A stretch of DNA of 64,000 bases from Neofusicoccum parvum (Eukaryota; Ascomycota; Dothideomycetes; Botryosphaeriales; Botryosphaeriaceae): assembly GCA_020912385.1 (NCBI GenBank), contig CP087218.1:434001-498000 (forward strand). Reading direction: 5' to 3'. The translations under genes were made by a program, and so were the position numbers. Of the stretch, positions 25,001 to 34,786 are shown one piece after another; position 1 is the first letter of the stretch; each line of letters begins with the position of its first letter. The notes beneath the pieces were generated by a model. That model saw only the letters and a program-made list of their open reading frames with translations. It searched no databases and was not told where the DNA came from.

Positions 25001-27964
25001 CAAACGCGTCAAGACTGGGTGGTAACAATACGTTAGCAGATCGAGGTACAAGTTAATGCGCGTAAATAACGGGACTGGAGGAGCGCTTGAAAGCCACATG
25101 ATAGGATTAAATTGGCTGCTAGATGGAGAACTGAAAATACAATCTTCTCAAGTTAAAATGAGAGTCGCTTTGTTTCCTTCAAGACGAACATGACTCCGAA
25201 AAATGCAACTTTGAGAGACAGACAGAGAGACCAGGGAGTGGACTTACTAGTACGCATCTCCCTTGCTCTTGACGACAGCGGCTTCGCCAAAGCCCTCGAT
25301 GATTTTCTGCATCCGCTCCCTCTCGGCGCCAAAGTTACCGGCTATGCTCTTGAGCTCGCCGATGACCCGCTCGAGGTTCGCCTTGTCCTCGTCCCACTCG
25401 CTCTTGATCTTCTCCTTTTCTTCCTCCAGTTTGTCCTTCTCCTCCTGCGCCTTCTTGTCCGCGTCCGCCTGGGCCGCGGCCATGGTCTTGCGCAGGTCCT
25501 CCTTCTCCTTGTTGAGCTGCGAGGTCAGCAGGTCGCGCTGCTCGTCGTAGCCCTTGCGCAGGCCGTCGCGCTCCTCCTCCCAGCCCTTCTTCAGGCTCTC
25601 GCGCTCGGCGTTCCACAGCTCGCGCGACTCGCGCTCCTTCTTCAGCGCCTCCTCGAAGCCGCTCTGCGCCTCGTTGAGCTTGTTCTCCAGCTCCTTGCGC
25701 ACCGTCTCGAAGCTCTCCTCGAGCTCGCGCTTCTGGCGCTGCAGGTCGGCGCGGAGCGTCTCCTTGTCCTTGACGTGCTCGTCGACCAGCTTGCCTTTCT
25801 CGGCCTCGAACGCGTCCTCCTTCTCCTTCTGCAGCCGGTCGAACTCGACCGCGAGCGCCATCTTCTCGTCCTCGGCCGCCTTCTTGGTCTTCTCGGTGGC
25901 TTCCTCGAACTCCTTGGTCATGCGCTCCTTGTCTTCGGCCGACGACTTCTCGAGCGCCTCCTTGGCCTCCTTCTCCTCGGCGACCGACTTCTCGAGGCCG
26001 CCCTTCTCCGCCTCCAGGGCCGCCTTGACCTCCTCGAGGCCGGTCTTGTCGCTCTCGAGGCTGGTGTTGGCCTCCTCGAGCGCGGTGGCCTTCTCCTTGA
26101 GCTCGTCGAGTTCCTTCTGCAGGCGCTCCTTCTCCTCGGTCATCGTCTTCTCGAGCTCTTGCTTCTCCGCCTCGACGGCCGTCTTCTGCTCCTCGAGGGC
26201 CGCCTTCGTCTCCTCCATCTCCTTCCTCGCAGTCTCGGCCTCGGCTATGCTCTCCTCGAGCTCCTTCTTCTTCTCCTCGAGGTTGCCGATCTCGAGCCGC
26301 AGCTTGTTGCTCTCGGACGAGTGGTGCTTGGCCGCGGCCTCGAGCTGCTTGGTCAGGTGGTCGATGTGGTCTTCCTTGCGCTTGATGGCGTCGGACTGCG
26401 CGGCCTCGGCCTTCTTGATCAGCTCCTCGCGTGCGCCCAGCTGGCCCCGCGTTTCGTTGTAGCGTGACAGGAGCATATGCAGATCAGGGATTGCCTGGGT
26501 AATGCGACCCAGAAGGTCGGCTGCGCCGTCGTCATCAACGGCCGACCCGTTCATTCCACCGCCTCCACCGCCTCCTCCACCAAGATTAAAGTTGCCTTGC
26601 GGCATACCTCCAAAGTCGCCGCCCATCTGGCTGCTCCGCCTAGAACCGGTCGAGTTCTGCCGGCGCGCCTGTGGGCTGCCAGGGTAACCCATGTAGGGTG
26701 GCATGCCATTGTAACCGAAAGGGGACTGGGCATACCCCGGAGGGGTGCCTTGGGGTGGTGCCATCGCCATGTGTGGTGGGTAGAAGTAGCCCTGCGGGTA
26801 GCCGGGCATAGGAGGGGAAGAGTAAGGGTCTGCGTAGGGCGAAAAGTAAGGTCCCCTAGGTGGTGCGTACGACGCGATGGTCGGTGACTGAGGTGGCGGG
26901 AATTCGTTCTGCGCTTCAACGTAGGAAAGTGAAGGTGAGCTTTTTGGAAAATCCGTCTTGATCGATCCTACGGTTGGAGACTTAAGGGTAGAATGCGCCG
27001 TAGGAGACTGTGGGATTGGCGTAGCTGCTGAATGGTACGACGTTGCGTGACTAGTCCTGTCGTCGTCGCCTTGCTGTGAAATGCTATCGGATGGGGCAAG
27101 GGGCTCCGCGGGAGTTTGAGAATCCTCGTCGCCCTTCTTCTCGTCAGATGAAGAATCTGCCCCTTGAGCGGGCTCCGAGGCCTTGCTCGTGATAGTTGGT
27201 GCCTTGCTAGCAGCTGTCGGAGCTTTGCTGAACGTGCTCTGGGCCTTGCTTGCGGCAGTTGGGGCTTTACTGACAGCGCTCGGGGCTTTGCTTCCAGCGG
27301 TAGGCGTCTTGCTAGCTTCAGTTGGCGTCTTACTGGCTTCGGTTGGCGACTTGCTGGTTGTTGTTGGTGCCTTGCTAACTGAGGTTGGTGCTTTGCTAAA
27401 GGTGCTCGGTGCTTTGCTAACGCTGCTCTGCGCCTTGCTGACTGCACTTGGTGCCTTGCTGGTAGCCGTTGGTGCTTCTGATGGCGCTTTGCTCCCGTTA
27501 TCCTCCTCTTTCTGCGAAACGACGCTCTTGTAGTCCGCTTCGGAGGTCTCGGTTCCGGTGTTCGTCGGGGCTTCTGAGGGCGCTTTGCTTTGCTCTGACT
27601 CTGGCGGAGGGGAAGTAATGGTCGGAGTCTGGGACTGTTCAGACTCGGAAGGTTGGGTGTCCTCGTTGTCGCTATTGTAGTCCTCCACGGTGGGCTGTCG
27701 GGCAGACCTCACTGACGTGGCGTCTGATCGGCGAGAGGAAAGCGATGTTGCAGAGGGAGCTGGGCTCGTCTGTCGTGACTTCTGTGATGATAGGGCGGGG
27801 GACGGGGGGACTGAGGGGGGCAGGGGTGGCAGATTCTCGGGCCTGATGTCTGGGCTGGTGGGCGGGGTGTATTCAGTCTGGCGGGATGACTTCCTCAAAA
27901 CCTTCCCCTTTGGTCTAGAGTCCCCTCCTCGTTCTAAAACCCTCCTTGTTCGTGGTGAGTACAT
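22056..27964 (-). CDS. 1,891-aa repeat-rich protein: SKAP repeats, coiled coil, globular core, acidic tail
   Basis: Not a protein I recognise. I join exons 25248-27964 and 22056-25014 across a 233-nt intron: the apparent stop TAG at the end of the first frame is TA|GTAAGT, a consensus donor, and TA|T restores Tyr (GDAYYLDAFARLQQQ). Layout: residues 1-160 basic/serine-rich; about 161-262 fourteen 7-residue units of the form xxxSKAP; about 400-470 Pro/Tyr/Gly-rich; about 495-905 a long coiled coil rich in E, K and L; about 906-1200 a folded-looking region (FLFSPEGMEDATTKLLQ, GCVYCYGLALY); about 1200-1630 poly-Ala then acidic EEKPSEES repeats; about 1630-1891 Ser/Arg-rich APSIRS/APSIHS repeats. 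No transmembrane segment or enzyme motif seen. Likely a scaffold or cytoskeletal protein by architecture only. It is divergent from RAD17. Confidence 0.75.
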
Positions 27965-28994
27965 GTTGAGGCGAATGCAGCAGTCAAGTTATAGGGGAAA
28001 TGAGATGTATCGGCTTCTTATCGCTAAATGATTGCAACAGAGGTCAAATGATGAGATTAGAGAAGTGATTGCGTGGCAGCATAGAGCAGAGGAGACGTCT
28101 AAGTACGGCGGCTAGATAGGACGGCTGCTGGACGGCGTGGCGGAGGAATGCCCTGTATGGAAATGGGTACATGAGCGCAGGCGCATCCGAGCCCGAACGG
28201 GCCCAACAGCTCGAACAACACCAGGCATGACGGCATCCGGGGGGGCTGGCGGGCGCCTCCCAACGGAAGCGAGCAATGAGGAGCGCAGGGAAAAGACAGG
28301 GCTGGTCGGCGCGGTGGATACAGTCATCGGTCAAACATCTGTCAATCTACAACTTGACGAGGGAGGTTTGCGAATGTCGCACAGATACGTGTACAGAGAC
28401 ATCCTGGCCGCAGCAGTCTTCGCACACCCAGCCGGCCGGGCAGGCTCTGCGGGCAGCCACGGGCTAATGAGGAAGCTGGAGCGTTGGGTGTGAGTGGAGG
28501 AGCTGCGGGGGAGCATGCGCGTGCATGACGGCTGCATGACAATCATGCGGGCCCGTGGACAGGCGCATATGCGTGGTGGAGGGCGGTTGGCCGGCGCCGC
28601 GCGCCCGTCTGAAGAAGCAACATGCTGGATCGCCGCCAGGGCTCCAAATCACAGGCGTTCGAGCCTGACGGGACGAGCCACGGCGGGGCGGACGGGAGCT
28701 GTCGGGGCGGCGGGAGGCCTGGAGAGGCTGGGAGCGTAAATATAGCGCGGGCCCAATGGGCGCGGAAGTCGTGGACTCGGGCGGGTGGTGGTGGCGCTCG
28801 GAGGACAGGGAAGACGGGGTGACGGTGATGTGACGGGCGGAGGCGCCGCGGGCGCTGCACGTGGCGACGCGCGTGAGTAAGCGGCCGCGACTTTCTGCGG
28901 CGCCTCCAATAGCGTCACCTCTGCCAGCGCGCACCCTCCCCCAATTCGACCATGATCCCTGCCCGCGCCGCACCTCACTCCCTCACTGTGCGGC
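27965..28994. promoter_or_regulatory. divergent promoter between the large repeat protein and RAD17
   Basis: A 1.03-kb head-to-head intergenic region. The RAD17 side is GC-rich. No gene seen; small frames overlap on both strands without protein-like content. Confidence 0.5.
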
Positions 28995-31664
28995 ATGCGG
29001 CAGCCGCGCTCCACCACGAAGAAGGCCGTTGTGCTGTCGTCCGACGACGAGGAAGCCCGACCCTCCAGCCCTCCGGCCCCGACCACGAGATCCAAGGCCT
29101 CGTCCGCCCGCGCAAAGCCCTCCGCCCAGGGCTCCCGCGCGTCCCGCCCGTCGCGCAGCTCGCAGCCTCCGCCGAAGCCCAGGTCCAAAGAAAAGACCAT
29201 ATACTCGTTCTTCAATGCCGCCACGCAGCGCCAGCGCTCGCAGGAGCCGGTGAGCTCGCAGAAAGTCGCTGCTACTGATACCGTTGAGGACCAGGACGAC
29301 GCAATACAGGATGACTCGCTGGACGACGAGCCCAACAACCCGAGCAGCGGCCAATCTGCTGCACGCCTGGCCTTGCGCAAACGCCAGCGCGGCGCTTTCG
29401 CCGAAGCCGACAGCCTTGACCAGGACGCCCTGCCAGGCGGGAGCCAGAAGTTCCTCAAGGCCTCCACTGGCCAGCGAATACCCACCCCCGCGCCAGCTTC
29501 GGCCTCTGTGAACGAGGCCGACCAGAGGCCGTGGGTCGAAAAGTATGGCCCCGGCAGTCTTGACGAACTGGCCGTCCACAAGAAAAAGGTTGCCGATGTC
29601 AGAGCATGGCTGACGAACGTGCTCGGAGGCCGGGAGCGCAAGCGTCTCCTCGTTCTGAAGGGTGCTGCAGGCACCGCCAAAACGACTACTGTCAATCTGC
29701 TGTCCAAGGATGTAGGCTTCGAGATCAATGAATGGAAGAATCCCATGGGCTCTGACTTCTCCTCTGACACTTTCGTCTCCCTGTCCGCCCAATTTGAGGA
29801 CTTCATGGGCCGCAGCAGCAAGTTCGGCAGCTTAGACTTCGGTGTCCAGGAAGAGACGAGCTCGCAGAAGACTCGCGCAGACGCATTGAGCAAGCAGATC
29901 ATGCTGATTGAAGAGTTTCCCAACACCTTTACGCGCTCCTCATCAGCGCTGCAGTCGTTTCGTGCAGCAATCGAACAGTATCTTTCATCTTCTGTGCCTT
30001 CTCAAGGTGCCACGTTCACTCGCTCGGCAGACGCGCCATCGCCAACGCCCATTGTCATGATCATCTCAGAGACCCTTCTCTCCACAAACACAGCAGCAGC
30101 AGACAGCTTTACAGCATATCGGCTTCTCGGGCCAGACATTGTGAACCATCCTGGCACCACCGTCATCGAGTTCAACCCTATTGCGCCAACATTCTTGACC
30201 AAAGCACTTGAGCTTGTGGTCGCCAAGGAGGCACGCAAGTCAGGGAGGAAGACAACCCCAGGGCCACAGGTCATCAAAAAGCTTTCCGAAATTGGCGATG
30301 TCCGCAGTGCCATTTCGACGCTTGAGTTCCTCTGCTTACGAGGCGATGAGAATTCCGACTGGGGCAGCAGGGTGACTTTCAAAGCCCCAAAGAAGGGCAT
30401 GCGAGAGAAGCCTATGACCAAAATGGAGCAAGAATCCCTAGCGCTCGTCACGCAGCGCGAGAGCACGCTGGGTATCTTCCATGCCGTCGGTAAGGTTGTA
30501 TACAACAAGCGCGAGGAGTCGTCGAGCGATCCAGCGCTTCCGCAGCCGCCCCCTTATTTCCCCGAACATCGACGCTCGAAGGCGTCAGAGGTTGACGTCG
30601 ACGTCTTGTTGGACGAACTTGGCACCGACATACAGACATTTGTCGCCGCACTGCACGAGAACTACATCCTTTCATGCAACACAGGGAGCGAAGAGGACAC
30701 TCTCGATTCGATCAATGGATGTATCGAGGCACTGTCCGATGCTGACCTGCTCTCGCCCGATCGATTCAGCTCGGTTGGGGCTACCCGGCGAGCATATCAG
30801 GGCTCTGGCACAGACAGCTTACGGCAGGATGAGATGAGCTACCACGCATCCGTTCGCGGTCTTCTTTTCAACCTTCCGCATCCAGTCAAGCGATCTGCTC
30901 CGCCTGCAGGTGTCATGAGAGGGAAAGGTCCAAACGGCGCTAGAACAGACCCGTACAGGATGTTTTACCCGACGTCACTCAGGATATGGCGCCTCCAGGA
31001 GGAAATTGAAGGTCTTCTCGACGTTTCGGTCCGTCGGGCACAGCTGGATGGCGTGAATCGCGCCGAAGCATCCGCACAGCTGCCTAAGCGTGGGACCGTC
31101 GAGTCGTGGAGCAACCGCCCCAGCCTCCTCGACGACTCTAGAATCAGCAAGATACCCGGCACTTCCACTTCGCAAGAAAGCGCCCCACCGCCCCTCGGGA
31201 CCAGCGGTTCTCTGAAACGCGAGATGCTACTCGAGCGCCTCCCGTACTCAGCCGTGATGCTGCGGAGCAAGGGGCCAAAGGCCGGCAACGCCGCGAGGCT
31301 TCGCGATGTGGAGAAAATCACCAGTTTCAGCGGCGTTGGAATAGGCGCTGACGACGGCCTCGCCGACGAGGACGTGCTCGCGGACAACGAGGTGGCATCA
31401 GGCCAAGAGTGGAGCACGGATCGACCTGCAGAGCATGAGCCTCTAGCTGCTCCACGTCCATCAGCGAGACCCGCAATATTGGGGTCGACGAGGAGCAGCA
31501 GGCTTGGTGGAGGCGCAGGCGCAGGCGCAGGCGCCAGCGGCACGGGCACTGGTGGAGGAGCGACGCTGCGCGACGATCACGTCGGAGAAATTCTGATTGG
31601 AGCAGGCAGCGAGAAGGGCCTCGCGGATCTGGTGCTGAGTGACGACGACATCGAGGATGACTAG
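28995..31664 (+). CDS. rad17: DNA damage checkpoint clamp loader RAD17 (RAD24 family)
   Basis: AAA+ protein that with RFC2-5 loads the 9-1-1 clamp at damaged DNA and activates ATR/Mec1 signalling in the nucleus. A single exon encodes 889 aa. The N-terminal 160 residues are disordered and contain KTIYSFF (67-73), a PIP-like or clamp-contact motif. The AAA+ domain begins at RPWVEKYGPGSLDELAVHKKKV (in part), with a Walker A of GAAGTAKT (223-230, K229), then a clamp-loader lid region with ALELVV and SEIGDVRSAIS. The C-terminus has a glycine/alanine microsatellite stretch and ends in an acidic LSDDDIEDD tail, as RAD17 C-termini do. The residue before the Walker A lysine is Ala rather than Gly. Start at the ATG at 28995, MRQPRSTTKK. 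Confidence 0.93.
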   Translation: MRQPRSTTKKAVVLSSDDEEARPSSPPAPTTRSKASSARAKPSAQGSRASRPSRSSQPPPKPRSKEKTIYSFFNAATQRQRSQEPVSSQKVAATDTVEDQDDAIQDDSLDDEPNNPSSGQSAARLALRKRQRGAFAEADSLDQDALPGGSQKFLKASTGQRIPTPAPASASVNEADQRPWVEKYGPGSLDELAVHKKKVADVRAWLTNVLGGRERKRLLVLKGAAGTAKTTTVNLLSKDVGFEINEWKNPMGSDFSSDTFVSLSAQFEDFMGRSSKFGSLDFGVQEETSSQKTRADALSKQIMLIEEFPNTFTRSSSALQSFRAAIEQYLSSSVPSQGATFTRSADAPSPTPIVMIISETLLSTNTAAADSFTAYRLLGPDIVNHPGTTVIEFNPIAPTFLTKALELVVAKEARKSGRKTTPGPQVIKKLSEIGDVRSAISTLEFLCLRGDENSDWGSRVTFKAPKKGMREKPMTKMEQESLALVTQRESTLGIFHAVGKVVYNKREESSSDPALPQPPPYFPEHRRSKASEVDVDVLLDELGTDIQTFVAALHENYILSCNTGSEEDTLDSINGCIEALSDADLLSPDRFSSVGATRRAYQGSGTDSLRQDEMSYHASVRGLLFNLPHPVKRSAPPAGVMRGKGPNGARTDPYRMFYPTSLRIWRLQEEIEGLLDVSVRRAQLDGVNRAEASAQLPKRGTVESWSNRPSLLDDSRISKIPGTSTSQESAPPPLGTSGSLKREMLLERLPYSAVMLRSKGPKAGNAARLRDVEKITSFSGVGIGADDGLADEDVLADNEVASGQEWSTDRPAEHEPLAAPRPSARPAILGSTRSSRLGGGAGAGAGASGTGTGGGATLRDDHVGEILIGAGSEKGLADLVLSDDDIEDD
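31512..31562 (+). repeat. GGAGGC/GCAGGC-type microsatellite inside RAD17
   Basis: A short run of GCAGGC hexanucleotides in frame encodes alternating Gly-Ala (GAGAGAG) followed by a Gly/Thr-rich stretch near the RAD17 C-terminus. Likely length-variable between strains. Confidence 0.7.
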
Positions 31665-33643
31665 GCAGAGGCACAGATCCGACTCATCAGGCAGGATGGG
31701 ACGGCGGTAGGCGCGTCGCAGGCGGCTTGAGGGCCGAAGCGGCCAATACGCGCTGGAGACGGCGGCAACGCGACGTGGTTGGCCGGCTCTGTACAGTACA
31801 TCATTTAATCCCGGGCGTGTGACTGGCTGCTTCGGCAGGAGGTTTTTTCGCCCAATTACTGCGGCGCGACGGCGCTCACGATTCACATTCCTTGTCGCGC
31901 GCGCGTGCCAGCGATATGGCGACTGGACCCCTAGATCTACATCACAGCAAATCTGGTGACGGCGCGCGGGTGGCTGGCGTGCCCCTTCTGACATGCTATC
32001 GTTCAACAACCCCCACAACGCACGGCAGGCAGGGCGCGTCACATGCGCCACCATGTCTGGTCGGCACGCCCCGACGCACACCGGGGTGCATTTTATCTTG
32101 ACATACACGAGACGGTCACTCGTCTCCGGCGTGGCATGTAGCAGCGGTAGTCGTAGCAACTGACTAGCCATGTAGCCAGCGCACGGGGCCGCGGATACTT
32201 ATCGCGGCTCGCTCGCTCGCTCGCCGCCGTGGCGGGAGACGGAATCAAACGAATATAGCAACTGATATACCTAGTCGCCTTGAGCTTAGCTGCACGCACA
32301 CATCATCGACTTCCTCGGCGTCGGGTTATGCCGTCATACCTGGCCGTCCGTGTGGGTCGTGCGCTATATCCGTCTTCCTTCCTTCCACCCTTTTCCTGGA
32401 GGGTGTGGGTGTTGTCTAACAGCTCACCACTGCACACCACCGCAATGCGTCCGGTCTGCGGGCAGAGAGCCAGACCCTTTCACCGCTCTCGCGAATGCTG
32501 TCGGCCGCAGCTTGGTTGCCCGATACTTTCTAGGCGCCGGGGGTGTATGGGTCCTTCGACGTCCGTATGATGGTCGGGCACGGGAGGGTGTGCCCGGTAG
32601 CACGAGGTCATGTGTCCAGTACCTACACCACGTGCGTTTCAACACTTAACTCTGTTGCTCTGTAGCTGTGAACAACGCACAGGACAGCGTGCACACCGTT
32701 CCGGAAGAGCGTATCCGGCCTCGACTGGAAACGGCACCTCCGGCTGGATGGAGACCCGACGTCTCGTATCATACACGCACATGAAAGGATCAACGTAAGC
32801 GCAGCTGCCCGTTTCAAACAAGTTTCCTCTTTCTGTCACAGGGGATATCAATTCAGTCAGCTATTTTGGTGGGAAGGCGTTTATGCTAGAGCTTTAAGAG
32901 CCTAGCACTCTTTTTTTTTTTATAATACAGCGTCCTCCCTTTCAGTATACCGTTCCATAACGCGTCCGAGCAGAGCTTCGTCTCCATCCTAGGATTGAAG
33001 CAAAAGGACCGTCAAACGTCATCAACGACAACAATCTTGGTGCTAGGGGAAAAAGGGAATATAAAGACTCCAACCCATTCGTCGATCCATAGGAAACCGG
33101 CGCAATGCAGAGGAAGTGAAGGTAGAAGTGAAAAGAACCACAACAGAGGTTGTAGAAGGGGGTATAGGGAACGGCGCCAGTCGCCTTTCTCTCTGTCCGG
33201 TGACGGAGTTTCCATCTATGAAATTTCCATGTCCGTTTGCTCCCCCCGTGCCCGACGATATGTGCCAATGTTCAAAAAAAGATTCGTGATGCACTGCCCC
33301 AGCGAGTGGAGGAACTAGCGCGTTTAAATGTAAACCGATGGAGAAGGGGGTAAAAATGGGCCGTCCGGCCTGAGCACAATCTGAGCAAAGTCATCAACAG
33401 GCGGACACGCTCGCCCAGAAAGGAAAAGAAATAACACGCTTGCTTGTCGTGACTCGTAACCCGAACCAACCGAAACCTAAGGGGAGCTAAAGAAGTGCAA
33501 CGCAGAGATGTGAGGGGCTGAAAGACGTCAAATCAAATCTCACAATTTGGAGGCTAGAGAGCCTCGGCCGCACTGAGAAGGCCACCTGGACCATCGCATC
33601 CTGGGCGAGCTCAAAGACGACGCGGTGCAATGGCCGAAGATGT
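31665..33643. other. gene-free region between convergent RAD17 and HapB
   Basis: About 2 kb at the 3' ends of two convergent genes. It contains a CTCG tetranucleotide run (about 32208-32225) and a T-run near 32908-32920. No coding frame with protein-like content and no RNA gene recognised. Confidence 0.45.
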
Positions 33644-34786
33644 TCAGCCATCGTCATCGTCAATGTCGTCCTCGACATCGTCCTCGCTGTTCTCGTCGCC
33701 GCTGGTACTAGGCCGCTGAACCGGAAGATTGCCGGTCCTCGCTTTCTTGATAGTCGGCGTCGACTGATGATTGGGACCAACTTTTCTTTTAGCCGAGCCA
33801 GTTGGGCCGGACTGTAGGGACTTTGCAGGCGTACCGGCGTTTTCCTTGTCAACCCCGTCGTCCGCTTCACCGTTGCCATCGGTCTTTGCCTTCTCCATGG
33901 CAGCAACTTCGTCGGCGGTCAAGAACCGTCCACCGGGTCCTCGAGGCCTGCGCATGGCATGGTTGTGGCGCGATTCGTGGAGGTATGGCTTGCGACCCTT
34001 GGAGGTCAGGCGCAAGGCTTCCTCAAGCTTCTGGCGCGCCATGCGTCTCTTCAGAATGCGGTGGAATTGTTTGGCGTTGACGTAAAGTGGAGACTCCTCA
34101 GCCCCGCCTGAAACGAGATCCGGGGAGGACTGGTGTGCCTGAACCGGTGGCGCCTGCGGGGGGAGTTGCGGTGGTGCCGAGGGCCTGTTTGCCGCGGGGT
34201 TCATAGCTTGCTGAGGCTGCTGCGGCATCGCAGGGCTGCTAATCTGCTGGCTCATGCGGCGCGGGAGAGTCTGCTGCATCTGAACCTGCGGGGGGATGGT
34301 CGGCTGGGCGCTCATGCTGTTTGAGACCTGCGTCGGTGAGCGAGGGCCTCGCGGGTCTGCCTTGACCTGAGCGCCTCCACCTATCCTGGGCGAGGCGCGC
34401 GGGTCCTGGCTGAGCTGGCCGTGCATGCTGCCGTCGCCCATGGGATAGTACGGCTGGCCGGCGGCGGCGGCCGTCGCCATGGCGGCAGCCTGCGTGGCCG
34501 ACATGTTGTACTGCTGCATCCCAACGCCATAGCCTCCCGACGGGTATCCCATCTGCTGCACTTGGTGGCCAGCCGCGTTGGGCGTGCCTTGCTGAGAGTA
34601 GGGGTTCGTCTGCGAGGGAAGGATGGGCGAGGTCTGGTTGTGCTGGGGGTGCATCTGCGTCTGCTGCGGCGAGGTTATGGCGCCTTGGGCGGCCGACTGC
34701 GAGGGCGCAGAGTAGGCATTCTGCATGTGCGATTGGGCGTGGTTGTGGGGGTGGTGCGGCTGCTGGTACTGCGCGTACTCCATCAT
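33644..34786 (-). CDS. hapB: CCAAT-binding factor subunit HAP2/HapB (NF-YA)
   Basis: DNA-contacting subunit of the heterotrimeric CCAAT-binding complex (with HapC and HapE), which in ascomycetes controls respiration, iron use and many metabolic genes. A single exon of 380 aa starts [10 protein letters not shown] at 34786. The first ~230 residues are Q/P/M-rich and disordered, as in activation domains. The NF-YA core lies at about 232-289: subunit-association helix [20 protein letters not shown], a linker, then DNA-binding segment [19 protein letters not shown], both textbook. The C-terminus has a lysine-rich patch (AKRKVG) and a long acidic run of D and E at the very end. No intron is needed. 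Confidence 0.95.
   Translation of the reverse strand: MMEYAQYQQPHHPHNHAQSHMQNAYSAPSQSAAQGAITSPQQTQMHPQHNQTSPILPSQTNPYSQQGTPNAAGHQVQQMGYPSGGYGVGMQQYNMSATQAAAMATAAAAGQPYYPMGDGSMHGQLSQDPRASPRIGGGAQVKADPRGPRSPTQVSNSMSAQPTIPPQVQMQQTLPRRMSQQISSPAMPQQPQQAMNPAANRPSAPPQLPPQAPPVQAHQSSPDLVSGGAEESPLYVNAKQFHRILKRRMARQKLEEALRLTSKGRKPYLHESRHNHAMRRPRGPGGRFLTADEVAAMEKAKTDGNGEADDGVDKENAGTPAKSLQSGPTGSAKRKVGPNHQSTPTIKKARTGNLPVQRPSTSGDENSEDDVEDDIDDDDG

Noticed and set aside
22056..25028. separate 990-aa gene starting at 25028
   Set aside because: The ATG lies inside the intron of the larger gene; the TA|GTAAGT donor and CAG acceptor join it in frame to the upstream exon.
25190..26467. 425-codon plus-strand frame opposite the coiled coil
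   Set aside because: Leucine/arginine-rich antisense shadow of Glu/Lys codons of the large repeat protein.
27175..27482. regular tandem repeats as a possible CRISPR-like array
   Set aside because: The period is 21 nt with no spacers, in frame, inside a eukaryotic gene: a peptide repeat.
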